Counted from the first letter of the stretch, positions 41,694 through 51,013 are shown. The stretch: DNA of 51,316 nt from Paenibacillus sp. JJ-223 (GCF_927798175.1 NZ_CAKMMP010000027.1:1-51316), one strand, 5' to 3'. Notes: generated by a model not told the origin, from the letters alone. Numbers and translations are program-made.

Positions 41694-43181
41694 TCATAGA
41701 ATCAGTTCTTCTCCAGGGCCCAATGAATGCAAAAGCCCCTTCTCCGGCTGCAAGCCGTCACGCTCTTTAAGCAGCGTCTGCTTCAACCGATCGGTTTCGG
41801 CACGATCCGCATGCACAAGCACCGTGTGTTTGGCGGGAATCCGGTTCAGCATACCTCTGACATCTCGCACGCCTTGATGCACCTTGTAGCGTATTTTCCG
41901 TACATCGCAAGCACCGTACCCCTTGGGGTTTTCCAACAACCGGTGGGCAAAAGTCCCTTTCGCGGCATGCCCGGTAATCAGCACAAGATTTTTGCTGTCA
42001 TCGGCAAACTGCTTGTAATACCACCGTGCCAGCGTGGACTGCAGCATGCCGTCGGAGATGAACCATAAGGACGGTCCTGTCCGTTCCAGCAGCTGCTGGC
42101 GCTCCTCATTCGTGGTTGGCGAGCTCCAGCCTCCTTCGTTCAGGAACCTTTTGATGGCATCCACTGCCGTTCCTGGCCCCAAGTCCCCGGATTTCTTCAA
42201 CCAGTATGGGGAGTGGAGTAACTGCATCATGCCTGCAGCCAGTTTCGGTTCCACAATTAGGGGTACGCCCGGAAACTGATGCCGTGCCCAGAGCACAAGC
42301 TCTTGTCCGCGCCCTACCGCAGGCATGGGGAGAAGCACTTTGCCGCCGCGGTCCAACGTTTGCCGCAACGCCTCATGCAACTGCATCAGTTTGTCCTGCT
42401 GCGTTTCGGAATCGGTCCCATAAGCGGCATCCATGATGGTCAAATCCATGACATGCGGGATAAATGCCTCGTGCGATAAGCTCGCAATTTCCGTCGACGG
42501 TTTGACATGCTCCAGCGTTTTGGGGCGATGCTTGGACGATACAGCGACTCCTTCCCGGCCCAAACGTTCACCATGTTCTGTACCCGTTCGTTGCTCATGA
42601 ATCCATTGATCATCATGCATAAGTAACGTGTCTGCCGGACAGTCATCCTGCAGCAACATGGATTCGGAGGTGTAATCCCCCGAATAGAAAATACGTTTGC
42701 CCTCCATCCGTAGGCCCAGCCATACCGAACCGGCCAGATGCCCGCTCTTTCCCCACATGGCCTGAACGTCGGGAAGAATTTCGAACCATTGCGCGCTCTC
42801 CGATTCGTCTTCCAAGTAACGATAACGTATGGCCTGCTCGTCGGCTTCGGTATAAGGCAGCTCATTCCCCGCACGTTCCATGTTATTTCGCCATGATTGA
42901 AAATAAGATTTCAGCTGTTCACGAGTTTCCCGGGTCGTCCATACTTCTCCCGTATAACCCATCCGGTACAACAGGGGAATCGCCACCGAATGGTCCTCAT
43001 GGGCATGGGACAACAATACCGTTCCAAGCTGCGGAACCATTTCCGGATCGATCAGCGGGTATTCCCCGGCTCCTTCCTTCTTCACCCCGCAATCCAATAA
43101 AAGGTGAACATGGCTTCCGCTCAGGAGGTAGGCAGAACGTCCATGTTCGCCCGCTCCGCCCCATACCTTCAACTTCATCAT
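41694..43181 (-). CDS. Metallo-beta-lactamase / beta-CASP-type hydrolase
   Basis: The protein of about 495 residues has the MBL zinc motif SHAHEDHS (H59, H61, D63, H64), SGHLAGSVWLG, YSGDYTS and a beta-CASP-like insert (KVLLPMPAVGRGQELVLW). It ends with a VHQGVRDVRGMLNRIPAKHTVLVHAD strand pattern as in CPSF/RNase J-type enzymes. Such proteins usually cut RNA or DNA, but this one sits as the last conserved gene in an ABC importer operon, so another phosphoester substrate is possible. Its ATG overlaps the stop of the permease gene (ATGA). The substrate is not known. Confidence 0.8.
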   Translation of the reverse strand: MMKLKVWGGAGEHGRSAYLLSGSHVHLLLDCGVKKEGAGEYPLIDPEMVPQLGTVLLSHAHEDHSVAIPLLYRMGYTGEVWTTRETREQLKSYFQSWRNNMERAGNELPYTEADEQAIRYRYLEDESESAQWFEILPDVQAMWGKSGHLAGSVWLGLRMEGKRIFYSGDYTSESMLLQDDCPADTLLMHDDQWIHEQRTGTEHGERLGREGVAVSSKHRPKTLEHVKPSTEIASLSHEAFIPHVMDLTIMDAAYGTDSETQQDKLMQLHEALRQTLDRGGKVLLPMPAVGRGQELVLWARHQFPGVPLIVEPKLAAGMMQLLHSPYWLKKSGDLGPGTAVDAIKRFLNEGGWSSPTTNEERQQLLERTGPSLWFISDGMLQSTLARWYYKQFADDSKNLVLITGHAAKGTFAHRLLENPKGYGACDVRKIRYKVHQGVRDVRGMLNRIPAKHTVLVHADRAETDRLKQTLLKERDGLQPEKGLLHSLGPGEELIL

Positions 43182-44863
43182 GATGCATTCCACTTTCTCT
43201 TTGAATTCAAAATCTCAATGCCCAGCAGCATCAACACCGTCATGCCGACCGATACGACGGCCATCGCCATGCCAAGCGATACTTGCCCCTGCTCGAACTG
43301 AGCGAAAATATAGGTAGCCGATGTCTGCATCGAAGGTGGCAGGATCAGCAGCGAAGCAACCAGTTCCCGCGCCGCGATCGTAAAGGTCATCATCCATCCG
43401 GCCAGCATGCCGGGAACGATGAGCGGCACCAGGATTCGCCGCAAAATATATAGCGGCTTTCCGCCGAACACCTGACCAGCCTGAAACAATGTGCCGTCAA
43501 TCTGGGTAAAGCTCGACTTGACGTACTGTACCGTATAGGGCAGAAACAATACCACATAGGTTAGCACCACCATACCGTACGTGTTGTACAGATTAACCGG
43601 CATCCACGGTGCGTTCCACAACAAGATAAGTCCCACCACCATAACGATGCCCGGTACCGTGTTGGGCAACAAGCTGAACAGGTCGATGACACGCTGCATG
43701 CGCGTTGACGAGCGGCCAATGGCCAGCGCGAAACCCGTGCCGAAAATAACGGCCACCGTAGAAGCCGCGAGCGACAATCCCAGACTGTTCAGGATCGCTT
43801 TCATACTGACCGAACCCCATGTGAGCAGGGTGCCGTAATGCTCCAACGTGAGATTGTTGAAGGAGAGCCCCGTGCCGCGCAGTTTCATCGTCGAAGCGGC
43901 AATGATCGAGAAATAGGGAATGCCGACCGACAATATGAGCAATGCCGCCATATACAAACCGCACAACCAGCCAGCTCCGCCGCGAAGGGAATAGGTTTTG
44001 GAACGCTGGCCTTTCCCTCCGACCAAGCGGTACGTGAACTTGCGGCTCATGGCCGATTGCATATACCACATCACGAGACATACCGACAAAAGGATCGAAG
44101 CGAGCGAGGTCGCCTTGCCGAAATCGATGGGCCAACTGGAGATATATTTGTGGATCTCCGAAGTCATGACGTAATACCCGATCTTGCGGCCAAACGTCGC
44201 CGGCGTTCCGAATTCCGCAATCGTTTTGACAAACACAAGCATGATCCCCATGCCGTAAGAAGACAGCAGCAGCGGCAAAATAATGCGTCTGAACCGGTAC
44301 CCTGCCGGCGCGCCATGCACGGCTCCCGCTTCTTCCAGGTTTCCGCCGATGCGGATCAGCGCATCCCTGAGCAGCAGGTACAAGAAAGGAAACAGATGCA
44401 AGCTCATGATCAGCACCATGCCCCAGAAGCTGAAGAAATGCTCGGTCCAGCTTGCGGAAGAAGGCCACCATTGCTGCAGATATCCCCCCTTTTGCATGAA
44501 AAGAATCCAGCCCATGGAGCCGATATACGGCGGGGTCATGAAAGGAATCATCAATATGACGTCGACCCAGCGATGCCGTCCCATGCGCGTCTTTGCCATC
44601 ATCCAAGCCAGCGGCAGCGACAAGAGCGTCGTACCCGCCGCTACACATATGCCCAGCCAAACAGAATTCAACAGCACCCCGGACAATTGGTGTCCGGCAA
44701 TAGTTCTTAGCGGGGCCATCCAATCCCACTGCCCGTCCACGTACACGCTCTGCCAGAAAATCAGCAGCAGCGGCACGCCAATGCTTACGGTTAGCAGAAA
44801 GAGGGCGAGAATGACGCCCACTCTCCGAAAAATACGGTTGTTGTCCACTGCAACAGGTCTCAC
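43178..44863 (-). CDS. Fused ABC permease (FbpB/Fe(III)-phosphonate type)
   Basis: The 561-residue protein contains two permease halves with about twelve membrane helices, typical of ferric-iron and 2-aminoethylphosphonate importers. EAA loops appear in each half (LEEAGAVHGAPAGYRFRRIILPLLL and FQAGQVFGGKPLYILRRILVPLIVP). The start codon is GTG with AGGTGA 7 nt upstream. It lies between the binding-protein gene and the metallo-hydrolase gene. Confidence 0.92.
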   Translation of the reverse strand: MRPVAVDNNRIFRRVGVILALFLLTVSIGVPLLLIFWQSVYVDGQWDWMAPLRTIAGHQLSGVLLNSVWLGICVAAGTTLLSLPLAWMMAKTRMGRHRWVDVILMIPFMTPPYIGSMGWILFMQKGGYLQQWWPSSASWTEHFFSFWGMVLIMSLHLFPFLYLLLRDALIRIGGNLEEAGAVHGAPAGYRFRRIILPLLLSSYGMGIMLVFVKTIAEFGTPATFGRKIGYYVMTSEIHKYISSWPIDFGKATSLASILLSVCLVMWYMQSAMSRKFTYRLVGGKGQRSKTYSLRGGAGWLCGLYMAALLILSVGIPYFSIIAASTMKLRGTGLSFNNLTLEHYGTLLTWGSVSMKAILNSLGLSLAASTVAVIFGTGFALAIGRSSTRMQRVIDLFSLLPNTVPGIVMVVGLILLWNAPWMPVNLYNTYGMVVLTYVVLFLPYTVQYVKSSFTQIDGTLFQAGQVFGGKPLYILRRILVPLIVPGMLAGWMMTFTIAARELVASLLILPPSMQTSATYIFAQFEQGQVSLGMAMAVVSVGMTVLMLLGIEILNSKRKWNAS

Positions 44864-44892
44864 TGCTTGTTCACCTCAGATCGCGAAGCCGT

Positions 44893-45975
44893 TTATTTGA
44901 AAATCTCCGAGAAGCGTGCCGCTGTGTCGTCGCCATTCTCGCTCATCCAGTTCCAGTCGACTTTAAGCTGAGGAATATCCTTCAGATTGGCACGGTTAGT
45001 CGCTTCCACATCTTCGCGTCCTGGAATCAGGTAAGCATCTGCAACCAGTTTCTGTGCTTCGTCGGACAACAAATAATCGATGAATGCTTTCGCGTTCTCT
45101 ACGTTTTTGCTCGATTTCAGGATCGCTGCCGGTCTAGGGCTGACCACGGTTCCTTCCGATGGGTATACGATATCCAGCGGTTCGCCTTTCGCTTTGGAGG
45201 AATACGCCATGTAATCCACGCCTGCCGCTACGATGCTTTTCGCTCCGGTGATGACCGGATCAAGCGCCTCTTGGTTGGCACCAGCCATGGCAACGCCGTT
45301 CGCTTTGTATTGGCTGAACAAGTCCCAGCCTTTATCCCCGTTTGCGCTCAAATAACCGGTGATGAAGTCCAAGGCGGACCCGGACAGGGTAGGATCCGGA
45401 ATGTTGACGGCGTCCTTCCAAGCTGCCGTAGCCAGATCGGCCCAGCTCGTTGGCGGCGTTGTGACGAGTTTCGTATTGTACACGATGCCAAGCGCAGAAG
45501 CGCTGGAGCTGAAGTAGTTGCCTTCGGCATCAGACCATTCCTTGTTCAGCTTGTCGCTATTCGCGGCTTCTGGATATGGCAGTGTCAGGCCATCTGCTTT
45601 CAATGCTTGTGCGGAAGGCAACGAGGCCAGAATGACAACGTCGGCCACCGGGTTGGCTTTCTCAGCCTCCATACGCGCCAAAATTTTGCCTGTCGTTCCT
45701 TGGAACATCTCGACTTCAATGCCCGTTTTCTCTGTAAAACCATGGATGATGTTATCCGCCAGTTTCTGCGGGCCGGCACTGTACAATACGAGTTTCCCAC
45801 CGGTAGTCGATGTGGCTGGTGCCTCTGCCCCTGCCGCCGCCGTGCTGCTCTCCCCAGAGCCCTGTGCGCTTGTGCCCGTTGCCCCGTTCCCCGTGCTGCA
45901 GCCGAACAAACTGATGCTCATTACTGCCGTCAGCAGCAGCATGGCGCCTTTTTTGCGTTTTTTAACATTCATCAT
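44893..45975 (-). CDS. ABC substrate-binding lipoprotein (Fe(III)/2-aminoethylphosphonate type)
   Basis: The protein of 360 residues has a lipobox L-F-G-C (C26), a Ser/Thr/Ala-rich linker and the type II binding fold of FbpA/PhnS-like proteins (KLVLYSAGPQKLADNIIHGFTEKTGIEVEMFQGTTGKILARMEAEK, ADVVILASL). The paired tyrosines that bind Fe(III) in classic FbpA are not evident, so iron is only one option; phosphonate or a phosphorylated solute are others. AAAGGAGAGG lies 7 nt before the ATG pair. Confidence 0.88.
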   Translation of the reverse strand: MMNVKKRKKGAMLLLTAVMSISLFGCSTGNGATGTSAQGSGESSTAAAGAEAPATSTTGGKLVLYSAGPQKLADNIIHGFTEKTGIEVEMFQGTTGKILARMEAEKANPVADVVILASLPSAQALKADGLTLPYPEAANSDKLNKEWSDAEGNYFSSSASALGIVYNTKLVTTPPTSWADLATAAWKDAVNIPDPTLSGSALDFITGYLSANGDKGWDLFSQYKANGVAMAGANQEALDPVITGAKSIVAAGVDYMAYSSKAKGEPLDIVYPSEGTVVSPRPAAILKSSKNVENAKAFIDYLLSDEAQKLVADAYLIPGREDVEATNRANLKDIPQLKVDWNWMSENGDDTAARFSEIFK

Positions 45976-46061
45976 TTGGAATACCTCTCCTTTGGTTTTG
46001 TTCAATTTGTTTTTATCGATTTCAGCGAAAATGTAACATTGCATGGCTACCGTACTGTCCT

Positions 46062-47078
46062 CTATGCGCTAGCCCCGCTAGCGCTGTGTTCTACCTTGCG
46101 CTCCGCAGGCTCTTCACCCATACGGCAAATCCGGTCCGGCGACACATACAGCTTGACGCGCTCACCGGCTTTCACTCTTTTGTTTGAGTAGGTCGTCCAG
46201 ATGCCAAGACCGTCGATCTGTACCCGAATTTCGTAGCGTTCACCGACATAACTGACATCGATCACCTCGCCCTGATAGCACAGGTCATCATGCTCGCTCT
46301 TGCTCCAAAATACATGTTCCGGACGAATCATGGATTGATCTGTGGTGAGCCAGTTCGATTTGCCGATGAACGAAGCGACATATGCATTGCTTGGCGAGGA
46401 ATAGATCGTTTCGGGAGCGCCCTTTTGCATAATCCTCCCTTTTTGCATCACAACGATTTCATCCGACATGGACATCGCCTCGACCTGATCGTGAGTGACG
46501 TACAACGCCGTCAATCCCATGTCGCGTACCAGGGCCATCATCTCCAGCCGCATTTCCTCCCGTAGTACCGCATCCAACGCACTAAGCGGTTCATCGAACA
46601 AAATGACGCCTGGTTTGACTGCCACCGCCCGGGCAAAAGCAACCCGTTGCTGCTGTCCGCCCGACAATTGGTGAGGATAACGATCCTCCATGCCTTGCAA
46701 ACGTACCATCTCCAACGCTTCAGTGACCTTCTGATGCAGTTCGCCCTTTTGCCTGCCGGCCCGCAGTCCAAATGCTACGTTCTCATATACCGTCATATGG
46801 GGCCATAAGGCAAAATCCTGAAACACCATGCCGAGATTTCGCTTATGCGTAGGCACATCGATTCGCTTGTCTGCGGAATAGATACACTCGCCGTCGGCAT
46901 AAATCTCTCCCGCATCCGGCTGCTCCAATCCGGCCAGTATACGCAGCAGCGTCGTTTTGCCGCAGCCGGACGGGCCGAGCAGTGTTGTGAACTGACCATG
47001 CTCCAGCGTCAGATCGGTGGGAAACAGCGCCGGCGTCCGGTTAAACGATTTTTGCACGTTTCTGATTTCTAGTTTCAT
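46062..47078 (-). CDS. ABC ATP-binding protein (FbpC/PotA type)
   Basis: The protein of 338 residues has Walker A GPSGCGKTT, signature LSGGQQQRVAFARA, Walker B VILFDEPLSALDA, the H-loop VTHDQVEAMSMSD and a C-terminal regulatory domain. It is the first gene of a minus-strand operon: ATPase, binding protein, fused permease, metallo-hydrolase. I choose ATG at 47078 because AGGGGTG lies 5 nt upstream; a GTG two codons earlier is the alternative. Confidence 0.92.
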   Translation of the reverse strand: MKLEIRNVQKSFNRTPALFPTDLTLEHGQFTTLLGPSGCGKTTLLRILAGLEQPDAGEIYADGECIYSADKRIDVPTHKRNLGMVFQDFALWPHMTVYENVAFGLRAGRQKGELHQKVTEALEMVRLQGMEDRYPHQLSGGQQQRVAFARAVAVKPGVILFDEPLSALDAVLREEMRLEMMALVRDMGLTALYVTHDQVEAMSMSDEIVVMQKGRIMQKGAPETIYSSPSNAYVASFIGKSNWLTTDQSMIRPEHVFWSKSEHDDLCYQGEVIDVSYVGERYEIRVQIDGLGIWTTYSNKRVKAGERVKLYVSPDRICRMGEEPAERKVEHSASGASA

Positions 47079-47191
47079 GAGCACCCCTGCCTGTCCTCTG
47101 TTCTGATCTTAGTCTAACGCCTGCCTTCGCGGTTTGTATGAGCCGAATGTAAAATTGGAATTAACTTTTTAGATGAATTCTGTTGATGTTC

Positions 47192-47206
47192 ATAGATTAA
47201 ATCTAT
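47192..47206. promoter_or_regulatory. LysR-type operator between divergent genes
   Basis: ATAGATT-A-AATCTAT is a perfect 7-bp inverted repeat and fits the LysR-type T-N11-A rule. It lies 37 bp before the LysR start and about 110 bp before the ABC ATPase start, so it can serve autoregulation and control of the divergent operon. Confidence 0.75.
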
Positions 47207-47242
47207 AGAGGAGATATGTAATATGGAAGGAGTGCCTTTCGC

Positions 47243-48151
47243 TTGAATCTGATCAAACTGCAAATCGTCGAACTGATCGACAAACATCACCACATGACGA
47301 GCGTCGCCGAAGTTCTGGGCATTAAACAGCCCACTGTTACGTTTCATATGAAATCATTGGAGGAAGAAATGGGCGTGCGGCTTTTTGAATCGCGCAATGG
47401 CAAAACCTTTCTGACCGAGGCAGGACAGGCCCTGCTGCACTATTCCGTCAAAATCAATGCCCTTACCCAGGAAGCCCGCCGCGTCGTACGGGAATATGAC
47501 AGCCTGTATCGGGGCAGTCTGCATATTGGGGCAAGCTATGTGCCTGCAACCTACTTGCTGCCGGCCATGCTCAATGCATTTTCGCAGGAATTCCCGGGCA
47601 TTCGCATCGTGCTGTCGGTCAAACCTTCGTCCGCCATCCGCGACATGCTCATCGGGCACCAGATCGATCTCGGCATCATCTCTTCCGAAACGTTCGTGAG
47701 ACCTTTACTGCACGCAGAGCCACTGTGTGCGGATGACCTGGTGTTGATCTGTGCCCCGCAGCACCCGTTAACGCAGCTGGAAGAATTGCAGCCCGAGCAT
47801 ATTGCGCGGATTCCTTTTGCCCTGCATGGGGATGAATCCAGCACGCGCCGTTTGACCAACCAATGGCTGGAGCAGCATGCCGTCCGTCTGCGCACTGCCG
47901 TGGAGATGGATTCGCTCGAAGCGATCAAACAATTGGTTCTACTCGGCGGGCATGTGTCCTTCATGTCGCGGATGGCCGTGCAGTGGGAGGAACGGCAAGG
48001 GCTTGTCCAGGTGCTCCCTATTCCAGGAGAACAGGCCTCCCGCCATATCTATGCCGTGCATAATAAAGAACGCCATGCCTCCGTGCAGGTGAACCGTTTT
48101 AAGGAAATGCTGCGCGAGATGAGCACCCACTTTCCGCCTGTCCGTTTTTGA
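47243..48151 (+). CDS. LysR-family transcriptional regulator
   Basis: The 302-residue protein has an N-terminal winged helix-turn-helix (MTSVAEVLGIKQPTVTFHMKSLEEEMGVRLFESRNGKTFLTEAGQ). A LysR substrate-binding domain follows (GSLHIGASYVPATYLLPAMLNAFSQEFPGI, IDLGIISSE). The start is TTG with GGAAGGAG about 10 nt upstream. It is divergent from the ABC-metallo-hydrolase operon and probably controls it. The inducer is unknown. Confidence 0.93.
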   Translation: MNLIKLQIVELIDKHHHMTSVAEVLGIKQPTVTFHMKSLEEEMGVRLFESRNGKTFLTEAGQALLHYSVKINALTQEARRVVREYDSLYRGSLHIGASYVPATYLLPAMLNAFSQEFPGIRIVLSVKPSSAIRDMLIGHQIDLGIISSETFVRPLLHAEPLCADDLVLICAPQHPLTQLEELQPEHIARIPFALHGDESSTRRLTNQWLEQHAVRLRTAVEMDSLEAIKQLVLLGGHVSFMSRMAVQWEERQGLVQVLPIPGEQASRHIYAVHNKERHASVQVNRFKEMLREMSTHFPPVRF

Positions 48152-48293
48152 TCTTATGAATAAAAACTATCGGGGACCATTCATCAAATCTATGCAGGAT
48201 TAACGCAAACAGGCCCTCCATTTGATGGATTCAAGATATTAGAACGCTACATTGGTTCTGTACGTTAATCCAAGTTTAGGGAGAGTGAATGTT

Positions 48294-49154
48294 TTGAAAA
48301 CATGGAAAAAGGTCACCGCTTCAATCATGCTGAGCATCATGACGCTGGGAAGTGGACTGACGGTGCTCGAAACTCCTCAGGCATCGGCTGCGGCCAACGC
48401 GGTACCCGCTTATGAAGTCAAGTTTTTGGCCAAGCCGGAAGCCGTGCTGAATGCCGACGGCAAACCAAACAGCGACGTACTGCAAACGCTTGGATTGGAC
48501 AGCTCGCCACGAGCCATTGGCGTAGAATATTTTGACACCGATTCCCTTGGATTGGACGAGCAGGGCTGGAACGTACGCTTCCGCAAGAAGGAAGATAAAA
48601 ACAATTACGAGCTGACCTATAAAAAGCGCTACCCGATCATTAATGGTGATGTCGAAGCAGCGTTGACGCTGGCTAACCAGGAGGGATTTGACGCATCTGA
48701 CGATAATTACGAGGCTGAAATCGATTGGGGCTACGGCAAACAGACCCTGAGCTTCTCCAATACCAAAAAAGTCGATGCCATAACAAGCGGCGCGCAGCTT
48801 CCTTCCGATAGCAAGGCTTTGGAAATGCTGCTCGACAAACTGCCGGGCAAACTGAAAAACTGGTCTGCTTCCAACTGGGGCAAACAACAATTGTCCGCTT
48901 CCCGTGCCTACGGCCCGATTACGTTCGAGCGTTATGAAGGGACTTGGAACGGTCAAGAAATGACGCTTGAAGTGTGGCCGATTCTGAATGAAGCTGGCAC
49001 GGGGGTTGAGAACATCGTGGAGGTCTCCTTCAAGACAGACGACGCGTCTACGGTATCCGGCCTCCGTGCCCAACTGATGCAGCTGCTGGAGAACGAAAAC
49101 TGGCTTCTTCCGGGAGACGGCCTGAAAACCCAACTTATTTTGGAACGTTATTAA
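48294..49154 (+). CDS. Secreted CYTH-like domain protein
   Basis: The 286-residue protein has a signal peptide (MKTWKKVTASIMLSIM..., cleavage near ASA-AA) and then a CYTH-like tunnel fold: AYEVKFLAKPE, VEYFDTDSLGLDEQGWNVRFRKKEDKNNYELTYKKR, YEAEIDWGYGKQTLSFSNTKK, ITFERYEG and MTLEVWPI. CYTH enzymes bind triphosphates with a ring of Glu, Lys and Arg residues and are normally cytoplasmic. The ExExK motif is reduced here (AYEVK), so catalysis is uncertain. TTG at 48294 is chosen because AGGGAG lies 10 nt upstream and the signal peptide begins right there. No operon partner is evident. Confidence 0.7.
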   Translation: MKTWKKVTASIMLSIMTLGSGLTVLETPQASAAANAVPAYEVKFLAKPEAVLNADGKPNSDVLQTLGLDSSPRAIGVEYFDTDSLGLDEQGWNVRFRKKEDKNNYELTYKKRYPIINGDVEAALTLANQEGFDASDDNYEAEIDWGYGKQTLSFSNTKKVDAITSGAQLPSDSKALEMLLDKLPGKLKNWSASNWGKQQLSASRAYGPITFERYEGTWNGQEMTLEVWPILNEAGTGVENIVEVSFKTDDASTVSGLRAQLMQLLENENWLLPGDGLKTQLILERY

Positions 49155-49265
49155 TGGAATCTACGGGGTATGTTGTTTGAGCATCGCGTTTCTGATACAT
49201 CTCCACTTTTGACAGAACAGCCGGAACGATTACCCACCTGCTGGCTGGTAAAAATAGCATGAAAC

Positions 49266-49310
49266 AAAGGCCTCATTTCTGATCCTTAAGATCAATGAAA
49301 TGAGGCCTTT
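49266..49310. terminator. Bidirectional terminator after the CYTH gene
   Basis: AAAGGCCTCATTTC and GAAATGAGGCCTTT form a 14-bp stem with an inner GATC/GATC extension, followed by ATTTGT. It lies between the CYTH gene and the convergent SDR gene. Confidence 0.8.
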
Positions 49311-49386
49311 ATTTGTCCACTAGCACTTTGCGGTGAGATAAACGATCCTTTTCAGATGTTCTTTTTCCTATATAAATGTGGCAGTA

Positions 49387-49992
49387 TCAATACACTTTGA
49401 ATGTTTGCCCTGTTTCAATGCCAAGCGCGCTTTGAATGAACGTATTGGCGACGCGCTCAACGGGCACCGGGTTAAACCCAATGAAGAAATCACGGTATTT
49501 CTCGGCCGATTCCACAAACAGATTCGGACTGACGGAGTTCAAACGGATACCTCTTGGCAGTTCATAAGCAGCCGCCTTGGCAAATGCATCAATAGCCCCG
49601 TTCGCCATCGCGCTGGAAGCACCCTGTTCGATCGGATGGTCCTTGATAATTCCGCTGACCAGTGTAAAACTTCCCTTATCGTTAATGTAGTGTTGACCGA
49701 TGAGCACAATGTTGACTTGACCAAGCAGCTTGCTCTGCACGCTGATCATGTTGTTCTCGGGCGTGAGGTCAGCCAGCTTGGCATAATGAGTCTGGCCTGC
49801 TGTCACAATGACGTAGTCAATATTGGCAACCGTTTCAAAAAGCGTCTTGATACTATCGGTTGAAGTCATATCGACGGTATAATCCCCCGAATTTCTGCCT
49901 GCAGTTACAACTTCCACTGACCATTCCTGCAGCTTGGCAACAACCGCCTTGCCCAATGTTCCATGTCCTCCAATAACAAGTGCCCGCTTCAT
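49387..49992 (-). CDS. Atypical short-chain dehydrogenase lacking the Tyr-x3-Lys pair
   Basis: The 201-residue SDR has the NAD(P) motif VIGGHGTLG, then VIVTAGQTHY, a serine (LVSGI) and the C-terminal ELPRGIRLNSVSPNLF. At the place where YxxxK is expected the sequence reads SAMAN (in GASSAMANGAIDAF), so Tyr and Lys are missing. A subgroup of small SDRs shares this feature; the reaction is unknown. GGGGGG lies 9 nt before ATG at 49992. Confidence 0.82.
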   Translation of the reverse strand: MKRALVIGGHGTLGKAVVAKLQEWSVEVVTAGRNSGDYTVDMTSTDSIKTLFETVANIDYVIVTAGQTHYAKLADLTPENNMISVQSKLLGQVNIVLIGQHYINDKGSFTLVSGIIKDHPIEQGASSAMANGAIDAFAKAAAYELPRGIRLNSVSPNLFVESAEKYRDFFIGFNPVPVERVANTFIQSALGIETGQTFKVY

Positions 49993-50105
49993 CCTTCGAA
50001 TCCCCCCTGATCGTTGTTCATTCACTTCATTTATTTAATCAAAGATCACGTCTGTTATCAAATTCAAATCATTGATCGGATGACCATATATTTTCGATAC
50101 AAAAC

Positions 50106-50139
50106 AAAAAATAGCCCTGCACAAGGCAAGAGCTATTTT
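50106..50139 (-). terminator. Terminator of the tRNA cluster
   Basis: On the minus strand AAAATAGC and GCTATTTT form an 8-bp stem followed by TTTTGTTTTGT, about 12 bases past the last tRNA gene. Confidence 0.8.
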
Positions 50140-50150
50140 GCGATTCGTTA

Positions 50151-50221
50151 AGCGGGTGATGGGAATCGAACCCACGCTACCAGCTTGGAAGGCTGGAGTT
50201 CTACCATTGAACTACACCCGC
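50151..50221 (-). tRNA. tRNA-Gly (TCC)
   Basis: A 71-nt cloverleaf with acceptor GCGGGTG/CACCCGC, T-loop GGTTCGATTCC and anticodon TCC in CTTCCAA. Last gene of the cluster in transcription order; no encoded CCA. Confidence 0.96.
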
Positions 50222-50234
50222 ATCTTATAAAAAA

Positions 50235-50308
50235 TCGGGATGACACGATTTGAACATGCGACCCCCTGGTCCCAAACCAGGTGCTCTACCAAGCTGAGCT
50301 ACATCCCG
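50235..50308 (-). tRNA. tRNA-Pro (TGG)
   Basis: A 74-nt cloverleaf with acceptor CGGGATG/CATCCCG and anticodon TGG in TTTGGGA. The T-loop reads GTTCAAATC. Confidence 0.95.
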
Positions 50309-50328
50309 ATACTTGAGAGTAAATATGG

Positions 50329-50402
50329 CGCGCCCTGAGAGATTCGAACTCCCGACCTTTTGATTCGTAGTCAAACGCTCTATCCAGCTGAGCTAAGGGC
50401 GC
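50329..50402 (-). tRNA. tRNA-Arg (ACG)
   Basis: A 74-nt cloverleaf with acceptor GCGCCCT/AGGGCGC and anticodon ACG in CTACGAA, read as ICG after modification. Confidence 0.95.
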
Positions 50403-50410
50403 ATATTTGG

Positions 50411-50482
50411 AGCGGACGACGGGAATCGAACCCGCGACCCTCGCCTTGGCAAGGCGATGCTCTACCGCTGAGCCACGTCCGC
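50411..50482 (-). tRNA. tRNA-Gly (GCC)
   Basis: A 72-nt cloverleaf with acceptor GCGGACG/CGTCCGC and anticodon GCC in TTGCCAA. Confidence 0.96.
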
Positions 50483-50492
50483 ATATGATTGG

Positions 50493-50577
<85 letters not shown>

Positions 50578-50590
50578 ATAATATAACTGG

Positions 50591-50663
50591 TGAGCCATGA
50601 AGGACTCGAACCTTCGACACCCTGATTAAAAGTCAGGTGCTCTACCAACTGAGCTAATGGCTC
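50591..50663 (-). tRNA. tRNA-Lys (TTT)
   Basis: A 73-nt cloverleaf with acceptor GAGCCAT/ATGGCTC and anticodon TTT in CTTTTAA. Confidence 0.96.
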
Positions 50664-50681
50664 TCACCGAAAAAATAATGG

Positions 50682-50753
50682 CAGGGGATATAGGATTCGA
50701 ACCTATGCATGACGGAGTCAAAGTCCGTTGCCTTACCGCTTGGCTAATCCCCT
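50682..50753 (-). tRNA. tRNA-Gln (TTG)
   Basis: A 72-nt cloverleaf with acceptor AGGGGAT/ATCCCCT and anticodon TTG in CTTTGAC. The D arm and anticodon arm match the usual Bacillales tRNA-Gln. Confidence 0.93.
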
Positions 50754-50770
50754 ATAAAGTTAAGATAAAG

Positions 50771-50844
50771 GGCGATCGAGGGGACTTGAACCCCCGAGTG
50801 CCGGAGCCACAATCCGGTGCGTTAACCCCTTCGCCACGACCGCC
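50771..50844 (-). tRNA. tRNA-His (GTG)
   Basis: A 74-nt cloverleaf with the extra G at position -1 opposite C73, acceptor GCGGTCG/CGATCGC and anticodon GTG in TTGTGGC. Confidence 0.95.
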
Positions 50845-50930
50845 ATACGTTGTTCCAACGCAATGTAGGAACATTATAGTTTGTCCAACCGGACCCGGTT
50901 TTATTCAAACCGCTAAAAGAAAATCATGGT

Positions 50931-51003
<73 letters not shown>

Positions 51004-51013
51004 AAATCATAAA

